A DNA stretch of 64,000 bases. Origin: Actinomadura terrae. Lineage in GTDB: Bacteria; Actinomycetota; Actinomycetes; Streptosporangiales; Streptosporangiaceae. The DNA is taken from contig NZ_JAICDG010000006.1 of the NCBI RefSeq assembly GCF_022751215.1, positions 1-64,000 of the forward strand. Reading direction: 5' to 3'. The notes beneath the pieces are model-generated. The model saw only the letters and a program-made list of their open reading frames with translations. It did not search any database and had not been told where the DNA came from. Numbering within the stretch: position 1 is the stretch's first letter; every line of letters begins with the position of its first letter. This document shows, in pieces, positions 50,452 through 59,197 of this stretch. Both the position numbers and the translations under genes were made by a program.

Positions 50452-50952
50452 ATGGGCGACGCCGTCGACGCGGTGATGGACGCTTGGCGCCGGGAGCGTC
50501 CCGACGTGGACGTTTGGCCGGTCGGGGTGGTGGGCCGGATCCAACGGCTCTCCCGGCTCCTGGAGGCGGAGCTCCAACGCTTCTTCCGCCGCTACGGCCT
50601 GGACAACGGCGAGGCCGACGTGCTGACCACGCTCCGGCGGTCGGGCGAACCCTGCGAGCTGACCCCCGGCCAGCTCGTCAAGGCGTCCATGGTCACCTCG
50701 GGCGCCATCACCAAGCGCATCGACCGCATGGTGGCGAAGAACCTCGTCGAGCGGGTCCCGGACGCCCTCGACCGCCGCACGGTGCGGATCCGGCTCACCG
50801 CCCACGGCCGCAAGACCATTGACGACCTGTTCGCCCTGCACATCGCCAACGAGGTACGCCTGCTCCAGGCACTCGACCGCGACCGGGCGGACGGGCTGGC
50901 CGACGCGCTGCGCGTCCTGCTGGAGTCGTTCGGCGACACGTCCCTCACCTGA
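50452..50952 (+). CDS. MarR-family regulator
   Basis: 166 residues with GRIQRLSRLLEAELQRFFRR, the helix-turn-helix VLTTLRRSGEPCELTPGQLV, KASMVTSGAITKRIDRMVAK and the wing DALDRRTVRIRLTAHG. Divergent from the cupin gene with a dyad in between, so it probably represses both. ATG 50452 with AGAGGT upstream. Confidence 0.9.
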   Translation: MGDAVDAVMDAWRRERPDVDVWPVGVVGRIQRLSRLLEAELQRFFRRYGLDNGEADVLTTLRRSGEPCELTPGQLVKASMVTSGAITKRIDRMVAKNLVERVPDALDRRTVRIRLTAHGRKTIDDLFALHIANEVRLLQALDRDRADGLADALRVLLESFGDTSLT

Positions 50953-51254
50953 GAGGGCAGCGCGCCCACATCCGTGCCCGGCGGAGCCGGCGAGGCTCGG
51001 GATACCACGTGACCTGGTGTGTAGTACTGGCAGGGCCGGCTAGGCCCTTGGTGAGTCGGCTGGGCGAAGTGCGGATTCAGGGGTGGACACTGCTGGACCC
51101 GCGTGCCCGGCTGGTGTGGCGCGAGCGGGAACGCGTCGCCGCTGATGACGCGCTCCCCGAGTTCCCGGCGTGGTGGTCAGAGCACCGCGTCCAGGAGCGC
51201 AGCACCGGCCTCGAAAGCCTCCGCCACCCGGACCCGCCGGCAGACGCTCGCGGG

Positions 51255-51459
51255 GCAGGGCGTCGGCGACCCCGACCGCGCGGGCGACGCCGTCCTCGCC
51301 CTGGTGGACGCGGAGAAGCCCCCCGTGCACATCCTGCTCGGCTCGGACGCGGTACGCCTGGTCGCCGCCGGGCGCCGACGCGTCCAGGACGACTTCGACG
51401 CCTGGGAGGAGCTCAGCCGCTCCACCGACTCCACCGGGGGCGGAGTGACGGTCGCCTGA
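51255..51459 (+). pseudogene. C-terminal fragment of a short-chain dehydrogenase
   Basis: The frame reads GVGDPDRAGDAVLALVDAEK, PPVHILLGSDAVRLVAAGRR and DFDAWEELSRSTD. This is the usual C-terminal tail of an SDR subgroup in actinomycetes (GDP..A..I..l......P..LlLGsDA....... ..DaWe.lsrSTd). No Rossmann core or start is present upstream, so only the tail survives. Confidence 0.65.
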
Positions 51460-51531
51460 CCGTCGAGTGGTGCCCGGGAGTCTGGGCTGGGCTTCGAGGA
51501 CACAAGGCCAGTGCCCGCCGGTCGGTCGCGT

Positions 51532-51939
51532 TCACTCGGTGGCCGCGGGCGCCTCGGCCAGGAACGGGCGGACCTCCAGCCATTCGTAGATCGGCTTGCC
51601 GCCGGGGCCGGGGGCGGCCGACAGCTCCCCCGCCACCTCGACCGCGCGGTCCCAGGACGGCACGTCGATGATGTACCACCCGGCGATGAGGTCCTTGGTC
51701 TCGGCGAAGGGGCCGTCGGTCACCGGCGGGCGGCCCTGGCCGTCGTGGCGCACGAAGGCGCCCTCGGGAGCCAGCGCCTGGGTGTCGACGAACTCGCCCC
51801 GCTCTTGCAGGCGGGCGCCGAACTCGCGCATGTACTGGAAGTGCGCGTCGACCTCCTCCGGCGTCCACTGGTCCAGCGTCCCGTACTCGACGGTGGGGGC
51901 CGGGCCGCCCTGGTAGTGCTTGAGGATCAGGTACTTCAT
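51532..51939 (-). CDS. YciI-like (DGPF) protein
   Basis: A 135-residue YCII-related protein: MKYLILKHYQGG, the central RPPVTDGPFAETKDLIAGWY (the DGPF motif) and a C-terminal IYEWLEVRPF. The family has a ferredoxin-like fold, and members are often linked to sigma factors; the biochemical role is unsettled. Translated from ATG 51939 with GGGGAA upstream, 30 bp after a flavin-oxidase-like gene on the same strand, so probably an operon. Confidence 0.85.
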   Translation of the reverse strand: MKYLILKHYQGGPAPTVEYGTLDQWTPEEVDAHFQYMREFGARLQERGEFVDTQALAPEGAFVRHDGQGRPPVTDGPFAETKDLIAGWYIIDVPSWDRAVEVAGELSAAPGPGGKPIYEWLEVRPFLAEAPAATE

Positions 51940-51969
51940 CGTGGTTCCCCTTGTCTCGTCGGTGTCCGG

Positions 51970-52467
51970 TCAGCCGCGCCGGCGTTCGTCCCGCTGCCGG
52001 ACCAGTTCCTCGACCGCGCTCGGGAGGGTCGTGTCGAAGTCGATCAGTTTCGCCCAGGTCGGGGCCACGACGATCCGGACCATGCTCTCGTAGAGCGAGC
52101 GGACCTCGGCCTCCCAGGCGACCCGCTGCTCGGCCGTCATCTCGTAGGAGCCGTTGATCTGGAGGAACTCGTCCGGGATGCCCTCGACGACGTCCAGCTC
52201 CGCCCGGCCGCGGAGCAGCAGGATCTTGGGCGGGTGCACTTCGGTGTCGATCGTCAGGGCGACGGCGGGGTTGCTGCGCAGGGCGGGAAGTTTCGGGGCG
52301 TTCGTCGTGGTGCACATCACGATCTCCGACCCGTTCCAGGTGAACGAGATCGGGATCGCGCGGGGCGTCCCGTCCTGGGCGACGTAGGCCAGGCGGGTCA
52401 CGTCGCGGGCCAGCAGCTCCTGGCTGAGCGGGCGGTTCAGGACCTCGGCGACTTCGTCCGGCTTCAT
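51970..52467 (-). CDS. PPOX-class (pyridoxamine 5'-phosphate oxidase-like) protein
   Basis: A 165-residue split-barrel flavin/F420-binding protein: LARDVTRLAYVAQDGTPRAI, PISFTWNGSEIVMCTTTNAP, KLPALRSNPAVALTIDTEVH. Family members bind FMN, F420 or heme, and reduce small molecules. Upstream of the YciI-like gene in the same direction. The C-terminal half is helical and not diagnostic. Confidence 0.87.
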   Translation of the reverse strand: MKPDEVAEVLNRPLSQELLARDVTRLAYVAQDGTPRAIPISFTWNGSEIVMCTTTNAPKLPALRSNPAVALTIDTEVHPPKILLLRGRAELDVVEGIPDEFLQINGSYEMTAEQRVAWEAEVRSLYESMVRIVVAPTWAKLIDFDTTLPSAVEELVRQRDERRRG

Positions 52468-52656
52468 GGTGGCCTCCCCTTGCTCACGTGGCCGTCGTGG
52501 CCACTCGTACCCCGGGGACGGAGCCGGCGCCGCGTTCTCGACACCTCGGGCGACCGATCTTCAAAAAGTTTTCGGCCCGCCCGGCCCGCTCGGGCTCTGC
52601 GAGCGTCGGTGAGCGGACGTCTAAGCTGGCGGCGCATCACAGGCGATTCGACGACG

Positions 52657-53844
52657 GTGGGTGAGACGGTGCCGGAGACCCCGCGACCCGGCGGTTCGCC
52701 GGGCTCCGAGGGCGGCCCGCCGATCCGCGGAGTGGTGCTCGGCGCCGGTGACGTCCCGCCGCGGGCGCCGCGTGTGCCGGTGCCGCCCCCGGACGGGACG
52801 CTCGCGCGGCCCGCGCTGCCGCTGGCCGCCGACGCGCTCGCCAAGCTGGACGCCGACCTCGGCCGGGTGCAGGTCGCGCGGATCGGGGGCCGCCGCGTCT
52901 ACCGGCGGCGGATCGAGCTGCTGGCCGAGGCGTGCACGCCCGAGACGTTCGGGCTGGTGCTGGACTGGCTCAGCAGCACCCGCCGCGCCTCGGCGGCCAC
53001 CAAGCGCAACTATGTGGACGACCTGCGCCGCGTCTGGGCGCCGCTGGCACGCGAACTCGGCCACGACGCCTTCGCCGTCGGCTGCCTGACCCGCGAGCAC
53101 ATCCGCATGTGGCGGCTGCGCCAGGAGGGGGCCGGGACGGCGCAGCGCAGCATCGCCCGCTACGTCGCGTGCCTGTCCTCGCTGCACGTCCACGCGGCCG
53201 GACGGCTGGACACGCCGCTGGTCAACCCCGTCACGCAGGACGACCGGCCGCGCATCCCGGCCGGCAACACCGCCACCTCCACCCCGGTCCTGGAGGTCGG
53301 GCAGGTCCGCGCGGTGGCCGGCTGCGCGCACGGCGACCTGGACCTTCTCGTGGTGATGCTGCTCTACACCCTGGCCGGGCGGGTCACCGAGATCTGCGCC
53401 GCCGACGTCACCGACCTGGCCGTCGAGGGCGACCGGACCGTCCTGCGCCTGACCCGCAAGGGCGGGAAGCGGCGCGCGCTGCCGCTGCCCGACCGGTGCG
53501 CGCGGCTGCTGCGCCGCGTCATCGGCGACCGCACGTCCGGGCCGCTGCTGCTGGACGCGGCGGGCCGCCGCCTCGACCGCCACGACCTCGACCGGATCAG
53601 CACGCGGCTGGGCCGCGCCGCCGGCGTCCTGCCCGGCCGGGACCTCACCCCGCATGTCTGGCGCGCCTCCCGGATCACCCACATGCTCGACGCCGGGGTC
53701 CCGCTCGCCGAGGTCCAGGAGTTCGCCGACCACGCCAATCCCGCCACCACGATCGGCTACTGGGAACGCCGGGCCCGCGCCCAGCGCGCCACCGCCCATG
53801 TGGACCAGGCGGTGGCCGTCTTCGACGGCCTCGTCCCCACCTGA
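52657..53844 (+). CDS. Tyrosine recombinase (XerC/D-like)
   Basis: About 395 residues. After a Pro/Gly-rich N-terminus, the core-binding domain has AATKRNYVDDLRRVWAPLAR. The catalytic domain carries Arg in YTLAGRVTEICAADV, Lys in LTRKGGKRRALPLP, HVWRASRITHMLDAG (His-x-x-Arg) and FADHANPATTIGYWERR with His and the nucleophile Tyr. All catalytic residues are present. There are no other phage or transposon genes beside it. GTG 52657 is assumed as start; the frame is open far upstream, but that part is antisense to other genes. Unrelated in detail to the transposon 2 recombinase. Confidence 0.87.
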   Translation: MGETVPETPRPGGSPGSEGGPPIRGVVLGAGDVPPRAPRVPVPPPDGTLARPALPLAADALAKLDADLGRVQVARIGGRRVYRRRIELLAEACTPETFGLVLDWLSSTRRASAATKRNYVDDLRRVWAPLARELGHDAFAVGCLTREHIRMWRLRQEGAGTAQRSIARYVACLSSLHVHAAGRLDTPLVNPVTQDDRPRIPAGNTATSTPVLEVGQVRAVAGCAHGDLDLLVVMLLYTLAGRVTEICAADVTDLAVEGDRTVLRLTRKGGKRRALPLPDRCARLLRRVIGDRTSGPLLLDAAGRRLDRHDLDRISTRLGRAAGVLPGRDLTPHVWRASRITHMLDAGVPLAEVQEFADHANPATTIGYWERRARAQRATAHVDQAVAVFDGLVPT

Positions 53845-53869
53845 GGCCGCGTCCCGGGAACCGGGCGGC

Positions 53870-54244
53870 TCAGCTCAGCCGGGCGCGGAGGAGGCAGAAC
53901 TCGTTGCCCTCGGGGTCGGCCAGGCAGTGCCAGGACTCCTCGCCGGTCTGGCCGATGTCGACCGGGCGCGCGCCCAGCTCCAGCAGGCGTTCGAGTTCGG
54001 CGTCCTGGTCGCGGTCGGTGGCGTTGACGTCGATGTGCAGCGGCAGCTTGGCCACCCTGGGGTCGGTCGAAGGGCTGAGGATCAGGGTCGGTTGCAGGCC
54101 GCCGAACCCCTCCCGCGGCCCGATCTCCACCGAGCCGTCGTCGTCGGTGTGGAGCACGACGAAGTCCAGCACCTCGCACCAGAACGCGGCGAGCCGCTGC
54201 GGGTCCCGGCAGTCGAGCACCAGCTCAGAGATACGCGAAGCCAT
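53870..54244 (-). CDS. VOC-family (glyoxalase-like) protein
   Basis: A 124-residue vicinal-oxygen-chelate protein: SELVLDCRDPQRLAAFWCEV, LDFVVLHTDDDGSVEIGPRE, PLHIDVNATDRDQDAELERL, and the terminal HCLADPEGNEFCLLRA. This is the single-domain subgroup related to glyoxalase and bleomycin-resistance folds. Start taken at ATG 54244 with AGGATG upstream; ATG 54253 is also possible. Convergent with the recombinase gene. Confidence 0.88.
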   Translation of the reverse strand: MASRISELVLDCRDPQRLAAFWCEVLDFVVLHTDDDGSVEIGPREGFGGLQPTLILSPSTDPRVAKLPLHIDVNATDRDQDAELERLLELGARPVDIGQTGEESWHCLADPEGNEFCLLRARLS

Positions 54245-54334
54245 GATCGGCATCCTACGGCGCGTCCCTTCCACGCGGCCAACGCATCACCGGGACGCGG
54301 CGCCCCCGACCCGCCTGGTGAGATGCCCGGCGGG

Positions 54335-55564
54335 CTACTCGACGGCGGCGGCCGGGCGGGCGGCGGTGTCGTGCTCGGCCAGGGCGGACGCCGTGAGGAC
54401 GCGGAACACCGGCACGATCATCAGTGCGGTGGTGCCGGCGGCCAGGGCGAAGACCAGCCGCGGACCGGTGGCCTCGGCGATGAGCCCGGCGAGGGCGGCG
54501 CCGAGCGGGACCGCGCCCCAGCCGAGCGTCCGGCTGGCGCCGCCGACGCGTCCGAGCAGCTCGTCGGGGGTGAGGCGCTGCCGCAGCGTCCGGACCACGA
54601 CGTTCCACATGCCGCTGCCCAGGCCCCCGGCGAAGGTGGCGCAGCCGATGATCCAGGGGTTGGCGGTGAGCGCGGGCGTGCCCAGCAGGACGACGCTGGT
54701 GACGACGTCGCCGGCGAGCACCCAGCGGGTGCCGAGCCCGCGCTGGACGAAGGCCGTCAGGAAGCTGCCCGCCACGCCGCCGACCGCCAGGGCGCTGAGC
54801 AGCACGCCGTAGCCGACGGAGTTGAGGCCGACCGGCCCGGGCTCGACCACGTACAGCACGAGCACCGCCGTCCACGCGCTCCAGCACGCGGCCATCCCCG
54901 TCACCATCAGCGCGAGCGTCCGCAGGACCCGGTGGTTCCACAGGAACCGGAGGCCGTCGGCGATGTCGGCGCGGACCGTGGTGGGCGCCGACCTCGCCGG
55001 ACGGTAGGCGCCGCGCAGCAGCAGCATCCCGGCGGCGGCGAGGAGGTAGGCACCGGCGATGCCGCCGGCGGCGAGGGCCGTCCCGCCGAGGATCAGCGCG
55101 CCGCCGACGGGCGGGCCGACGAACTCGTTGAGGGTCGACTCGGTCCCCTGGAGCCAGGAGTTGGCCCGGTCGAGACGGTCGCGGCCGACGACGGCGGGGA
55201 CGAGCGCGCTCGTGCCGATGTCGGCGAAGGTCTCCCCGAGGCCGATCAGGAACGCGGCGGCGTAGAGGGCGCCGAGCGAGCCGAGGTCGGACAGCAGCGC
55301 GGCGCACAGCGCCAGTGCGGCCGCGCAGCGGGCGGTGTTCGCGCCGAGGATGAGGACGCGGCGGTTCGTCCGGTCGACGAGGGCGCCCGCGACGAGGGGG
55401 GCGGCGGCGTAGGGCAGGGTGCGCGCGAACGTGGCCCCGGCGACCAGGGCGGGTACGTCGGTGAGGCGGGTGGCCAGCAGGGGGAAGACGGTGATGGCGA
55501 GGCCGTCGCCCAGGTTTCCGCCGGCGGCGGTGAGCCACACGCCGAAGAACCCTCGAACTCTCAT
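54335..55564 (-). CDS. MFS transporter (enterobactin-exporter-like)
   Basis: A 409-residue membrane protein with twelve hydrophobic segments. The first loop reads LVAGALVDRTNRRVLILGAN (about residue 55), and the N-terminus FFGVWLTAAGGNLGDGLAIT is typical of the DHA3/EntS-like branch. Probably a proton-driven exporter of a small molecule. No regulator or biosynthetic gene adjoins it directly. ATG 55564 is used. Confidence 0.88.
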   Translation of the reverse strand: MRVRGFFGVWLTAAGGNLGDGLAITVFPLLATRLTDVPALVAGATFARTLPYAAAPLVAGALVDRTNRRVLILGANTARCAAALALCAALLSDLGSLGALYAAAFLIGLGETFADIGTSALVPAVVGRDRLDRANSWLQGTESTLNEFVGPPVGGALILGGTALAAGGIAGAYLLAAAGMLLLRGAYRPARSAPTTVRADIADGLRFLWNHRVLRTLALMVTGMAACWSAWTAVLVLYVVEPGPVGLNSVGYGVLLSALAVGGVAGSFLTAFVQRGLGTRWVLAGDVVTSVVLLGTPALTANPWIIGCATFAGGLGSGMWNVVVRTLRQRLTPDELLGRVGGASRTLGWGAVPLGAALAGLIAEATGPRLVFALAAGTTALMIVPVFRVLTASALAEHDTAARPAAAVE

Positions 55565-55605
55565 CTGCGGACTCCCGGGAGCGGCGCCGGGACGGCGCGT
55601 GCGGT

Positions 55606-55645
55606 GGACGGCGGGAACGGGGACGGCGGGAACGGGGACGGCACG
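55606..55645 (+). repeat. Short tandem repeat, 15-bp unit
   Basis: GGACGGCGGGAACGG twice exactly (55606-55635), then a partial third copy, in the gap between two minus-strand genes. Confidence 0.85.
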
Positions 55646-55649
55646 AGCA

Positions 55650-55685
55650 GAGGCCCAGCCACCGGATGCCCGGTGACTGGGCCTC
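55650..55685 (-). terminator. Hairpin downstream of the hypothetical gene at 55698
   Basis: GAGGCCCAG and CTGGGCCTC arms with an inner CCGG/CCGG pairing, 13 bp past the stop of the minus-strand gene. There is no clear T-run. Confidence 0.55.
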
Positions 55686-55697
55686 GGGTGCGCGGGG

Positions 55698-56186
55698 TCA
55701 GCAGAGGAGCGCGGCGGTGGCGCGGGTGAAGGTCCCCTCGCCGTGGCCGCGGACGGTGTGCGCGAACGCCGCGCGCGCGTTGGCGGGCGCCGGGACGGTG
55801 CCGACCGGCTCGAGGTCGTACTCCGACAGCATCGCCCGGACCTGCTCGCCCACGCAGTGGACGCCCTTGTTGCCGAGGATGGTGTCGGCGAGCCGCCCGA
55901 CCAGGCCGGTCGCCGCGTCGCCGGACCACGTCGACACGACGTACTCGCCGTCGCCCACGCGCTCGAAGAAGCGGATGTCGGCTCCGCCCGCGCTCTCGGT
56001 GAGCAGGACGAAGATGCGCCGGTCGGCGAGCTCCATGTCCATGCCGTCCATCTTGCGGATGATCGTTTCGGGATCGCCGTAGAGGTCGTGCACCTCGGGC
56101 GACCAGGAGTAGGCCGTGCAGCCCAGGGCCTCCTGTGCGGCTTCCGCTGCGCCTGCGTGCATCTGGTGCTGGGTCTCGGCGGTCAT
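55698..56186 (-). CDS. Hypothetical protein
   Basis: 162 residues from ATG 56186 with AGAGGAG upstream. A Met/His/Ala-rich N-terminus is followed by a mixed alpha/beta sequence (YSWSPEVHDLYGDPETIIRK; RRIFVLLTESAGGADIRFFE; EYVVSTWSGDAATGLVGRLA) and a C-terminus ending ALLC. No signal peptide, membrane helix or known family. Good codon bias, a ribosome site and a downstream hairpin argue that it is expressed. Confidence 0.65.
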   Translation of the reverse strand: MTAETQHQMHAGAAEAAQEALGCTAYSWSPEVHDLYGDPETIIRKMDGMDMELADRRIFVLLTESAGGADIRFFERVGDGEYVVSTWSGDAATGLVGRLADTILGNKGVHCVGEQVRAMLSEYDLEPVGTVPAPANARAAFAHTVRGHGEGTFTRATAALLC

Positions 56187-57533
56187 CGGGACTCCTCTCT
56201 CGGTCCGCAGAACATTCGCGGGGAGATCCGCGCCGACCGTGGGCTGGGTTCCCACGTGGTGCGCACCCAGATTCTCTGCGCTCGCCCACGCCGGATCAAC
56301 CGGGCGATTACCCTTTTGCTGTGGTTTTACGAACGGCCCCGGGGGCCTTGGTGTCCGCAAGTCGGGTTGCGGACGCTCGATGGCCCGAAAATGCGGGTCG
56401 GTCTATTCTGGTGGTCCGTTCCATAAGGGCCCGATAGCCGTTTTCGGAACGGCCCGGAGGATGCCCGTAAACCGGACTTCACTCCGGACGCTCCGGCCCT
56501 TTTGCGAAGAGATCGGCGGGCCCTGTGCGGCACCGTCTCGTGGTGTCCGCACCGGGGCGGGTACCGCCGGACGCGACGCGGCGCGAGCAGGTCAGCGCAG
56601 GTGATCGGTGAGACGGCTGTGAAGGGTGGCGAAGCCGGTGTCGCCGACTCGCGGGATGGTGGCGAGCCCGTGCTGGAGGACGAGAAAATCAAGGAAATGC
56701 TCGATCCGTCGCCGCAGTACGCAATAGGCGGACGCGTCTTTCGCTGTCTAAACGGGATGTTCTCGGCTGAGGCAACGCCCTGCGGCCGGTAGGCGACGAT
56801 GATCACGCGCCTCGGTCGGAAATTGGCGATGGAGCGCGGCCGTTTGCGCTCAAGGCTCCAGTGTTCGAGGCCGCCCGGGCGGCAGCGCGCAATTCAACGC
56901 CGCCGCAACGAAACCGGCCTTTCCCGGGCCCAGTTGCTCGTCCCGACCGACCTGTCCGCCCCCGGTCTGCGCCGGACGGCCGAGCATCTGGCATGCGAGC
57001 GGTCGCCGGGGTGCCCGGGCGCCTGGGCGCGGGTGTTACAGGGAATGTGTCGCCTTCTTCCAGAGTGCTGACCTTGGACGATGGCCGGAATAGGCCTCCT
57101 GGCCAGGCGCTACGCGCGGAATCGGGGGGTGTGACGCGTTCACGATCGCGTTGTGACAGCCGGGCTCAGCTGGTGAAAGCGTGCCGCGCCGGTCCCCCGG
57201 CGGGGCCCGCGCCCGTCCGGCGCGGAACTCCCGAGCGGGGGCGGGCGGCGTTCACCGGCGTCTTGCGTGTCGTCGCGATCGCCGCCATCATTCAGATCAA
57301 TTCGCCCCGGCTTTATCGCGACGACCTGCAAGCCGTGCTATATACCGTCAACCGGCGGAAATTTCCACCCCGTACGCGAAGATTCTGACCCTGCCCCGAC
57401 GGACGCCCGGTAATGCGACGAACGCATTTCCGCAGAGTGGCCTGCCCGCGAACACAGACGCACCAATCAGTCCCCTCCCCGGCCGGACGAACAACGGCCG
57501 CTTGCTTCGCGAGCCGATGAAAGGACGCACACC
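56187..57533. other. 1.3-kb region without a confident gene
   Basis: GC and codon bias drop compared with the flanks. One weak candidate is a plus-strand frame from GTG 56601 to 56792 with a charged stretch EPVLEDEKIKEML and two Cys near the end, but it lacks a ribosome site. The last 250 bp before the haloperoxidase contain an AT-rich TATATA element near 57340 that could be its promoter. Confidence 0.4.
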
Positions 57534-59105
57534 ATGACCGCATCCGGACGTTTTCCCGACCAGGGTTTCTCCATGCGACGCAGGTCGCTGCTGCTCGGCG
57601 GGCTCGGCAGTGCCGCCCTGGTCACGCTGGGTACCACCCAGACGGCCAGCGCCCAGTCCGCGCTGCGGGCGCGGGCGGAGAATTTCGACTTCGAGAAGGG
57701 CAACTTCATCCGGGACCTGCTCGACTCGCAGGACCCGCGGTCGAACCCGGACGTGTTCGCCCCGATGGACGTGACGCTCGTGGAGTGGGCCAGCCACCTG
57801 AACCAGACGGCGTGGTTCGACGCGGTGGCGCCCTACCATCCGACCGCGGTCGGCATCATCACCCGGATCCCTCGCCGTCCTTCAAGCGAGTCGAACACCA
57901 ACCGGAACAAGAACATCGCCGCCCTGCACGCCTCGTGGCAGCTGCTCAAGGGCGTGGTGCCGGAGCGGTCGGGTTTCCGGAGCCTGTTGCTCTTTGTGGG
58001 TCTGAACCCCGATGACGAGTCTTTGGACCCGACGACTCCGGTGGGCATCGGCAACCTTGCCGGAAAGGGCGCGGTCGCCTATGGACGCAATGACGGTATG
58101 AACATGCTCGGCTACGACGGCGGCCGCAAGTACAACCCGCGGCCTTTCGCGGATTACACCGGCTACGAGCCCGTGAACACGGCCTACGAGTTGATCAACC
58201 CTTCGCGCTGGCAGCCGAAGCTGGGCCCGCACCGGCGCCGCCTGGGCGCGCCGGCGCCGGGGACGACCGGGATCGGCGACAAGGGCATCTACACCGTCCA
58301 GCACTTCGCCACCGCGCACATGGGGCGGGTGAAGGCCATGACGTTCAAGGACCCGGGCCAGTTCGGCCTCGCCCCGCCCGAGTACATCGATCACCACCGC
58401 AAGAAGGCCTACAAGGCCACGGTGGACCACGTCCTGGAGGTGTCGGCGGGGCTCACCGAGGAGCAGAAGGTGAAGGCGGAGCTCTTCGACGACAAGCTGC
58501 TGGGCATCAGCCGGTCGGTGTTCGCCGCGGCCAGGGCCAATGACAAGAAGCTGGACCTGGACGGCTGGGTCCACCTGTTCGCCACGAACACGCTGGCGGT
58601 GTTCGACTCGACGGTCGCGATGTGGCACTACAAGCGCAAGTACGACGTCGTGCGGCCGGGCAGCGCGATCCAGCACGTGTACGGCCATTCCCGGGTGACG
58701 TCCTGGGGCGGGCCCGGCAAGGGGACGGTCAGGGACATGCCCGCCGACCAGTGGGCCAGTTACCTGAACATGCCCGACCACCCGGAGTACCCGTCGGGTT
58801 CTTCGGGGGTGTGCGCCGCGCAGGCGCAGGCGTGCCGCCGCTTCCTCGGCAACGACCTCCTGGACCTGAGCATGACCATTCCCGCCGGTTGGACGCTGGT
58901 GGAGCCGGGGGTCACCCCCTCCAAGGAGCTCAAGCTGCACTGGTCCAACTGGACCGATTTCGCGGACGACTGCCTCCACAGCCGCGTGTGGGGCGGGGTG
59001 CACTACCTCCAGTCGTGCCTGAGGTCCGCCGACTTCGGCAAGCAGTTCGGCGACCGGTCCTATGATCTGGTGCAGCGGCACATCAAGGGCGACGTCGGCC
59101 ACTGA
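57534..59105 (+). CDS. Tat-exported vanadium-dependent haloperoxidase
   Basis: 523 residues. A twin-arginine signal (RRRSLLLGG from residue 15, hydrophobic stretch to QTASA) targets it outside the cell. The C-terminal domain has the vanadate/phosphatase motif set: K367-x6-R374-P375 (KRKYDVVRP), P420-S-G-S423, and S483-R484-x5-H490 (SRVWGGVH). In fungal and algal enzymes the second motif is PSGH with a catalytic His. Ser there is the variant described in streptomycete haloperoxidases that act on meroterpenoids. It oxidises halide with peroxide. Start is ATG 57534 with AAAGGA upstream. A strong terminator follows. No terpenoid genes are nearby. Confidence 0.92.
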   Translation: MTASGRFPDQGFSMRRRSLLLGGLGSAALVTLGTTQTASAQSALRARAENFDFEKGNFIRDLLDSQDPRSNPDVFAPMDVTLVEWASHLNQTAWFDAVAPYHPTAVGIITRIPRRPSSESNTNRNKNIAALHASWQLLKGVVPERSGFRSLLLFVGLNPDDESLDPTTPVGIGNLAGKGAVAYGRNDGMNMLGYDGGRKYNPRPFADYTGYEPVNTAYELINPSRWQPKLGPHRRRLGAPAPGTTGIGDKGIYTVQHFATAHMGRVKAMTFKDPGQFGLAPPEYIDHHRKKAYKATVDHVLEVSAGLTEEQKVKAELFDDKLLGISRSVFAAARANDKKLDLDGWVHLFATNTLAVFDSTVAMWHYKRKYDVVRPGSAIQHVYGHSRVTSWGGPGKGTVRDMPADQWASYLNMPDHPEYPSGSSGVCAAQAQACRRFLGNDLLDLSMTIPAGWTLVEPGVTPSKELKLHWSNWTDFADDCLHSRVWGGVHYLQSCLRSADFGKQFGDRSYDLVQRHIKGDVGH

Positions 59106-59130
59106 CCGCGGCGTTCGGCGGAATCTGTGG

Positions 59131-59164
59131 AAGCCCGGGGCGGAATCCCGCCCCGGGCTTTTCC
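59131..59164 (+). terminator. Rho-independent terminator of the haloperoxidase gene
   Basis: AAGCCCGGGGCGG (59131-59143) pairs perfectly with 59148-59160 across a 4-nt loop, followed by TTTT. Confidence 0.9.
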
Positions 59165-59197
59165 GGTGAGGTGCGCGCGAATACCTGAGGTTTCCCG

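Noticed and set aside
51511..52656. Long upstream extension of the XerC/D-like recombinase
   Set aside because: The extension is antisense to the YciI and PPOX genes, which have good starts and motifs, so the recombinase start was placed near 52657.
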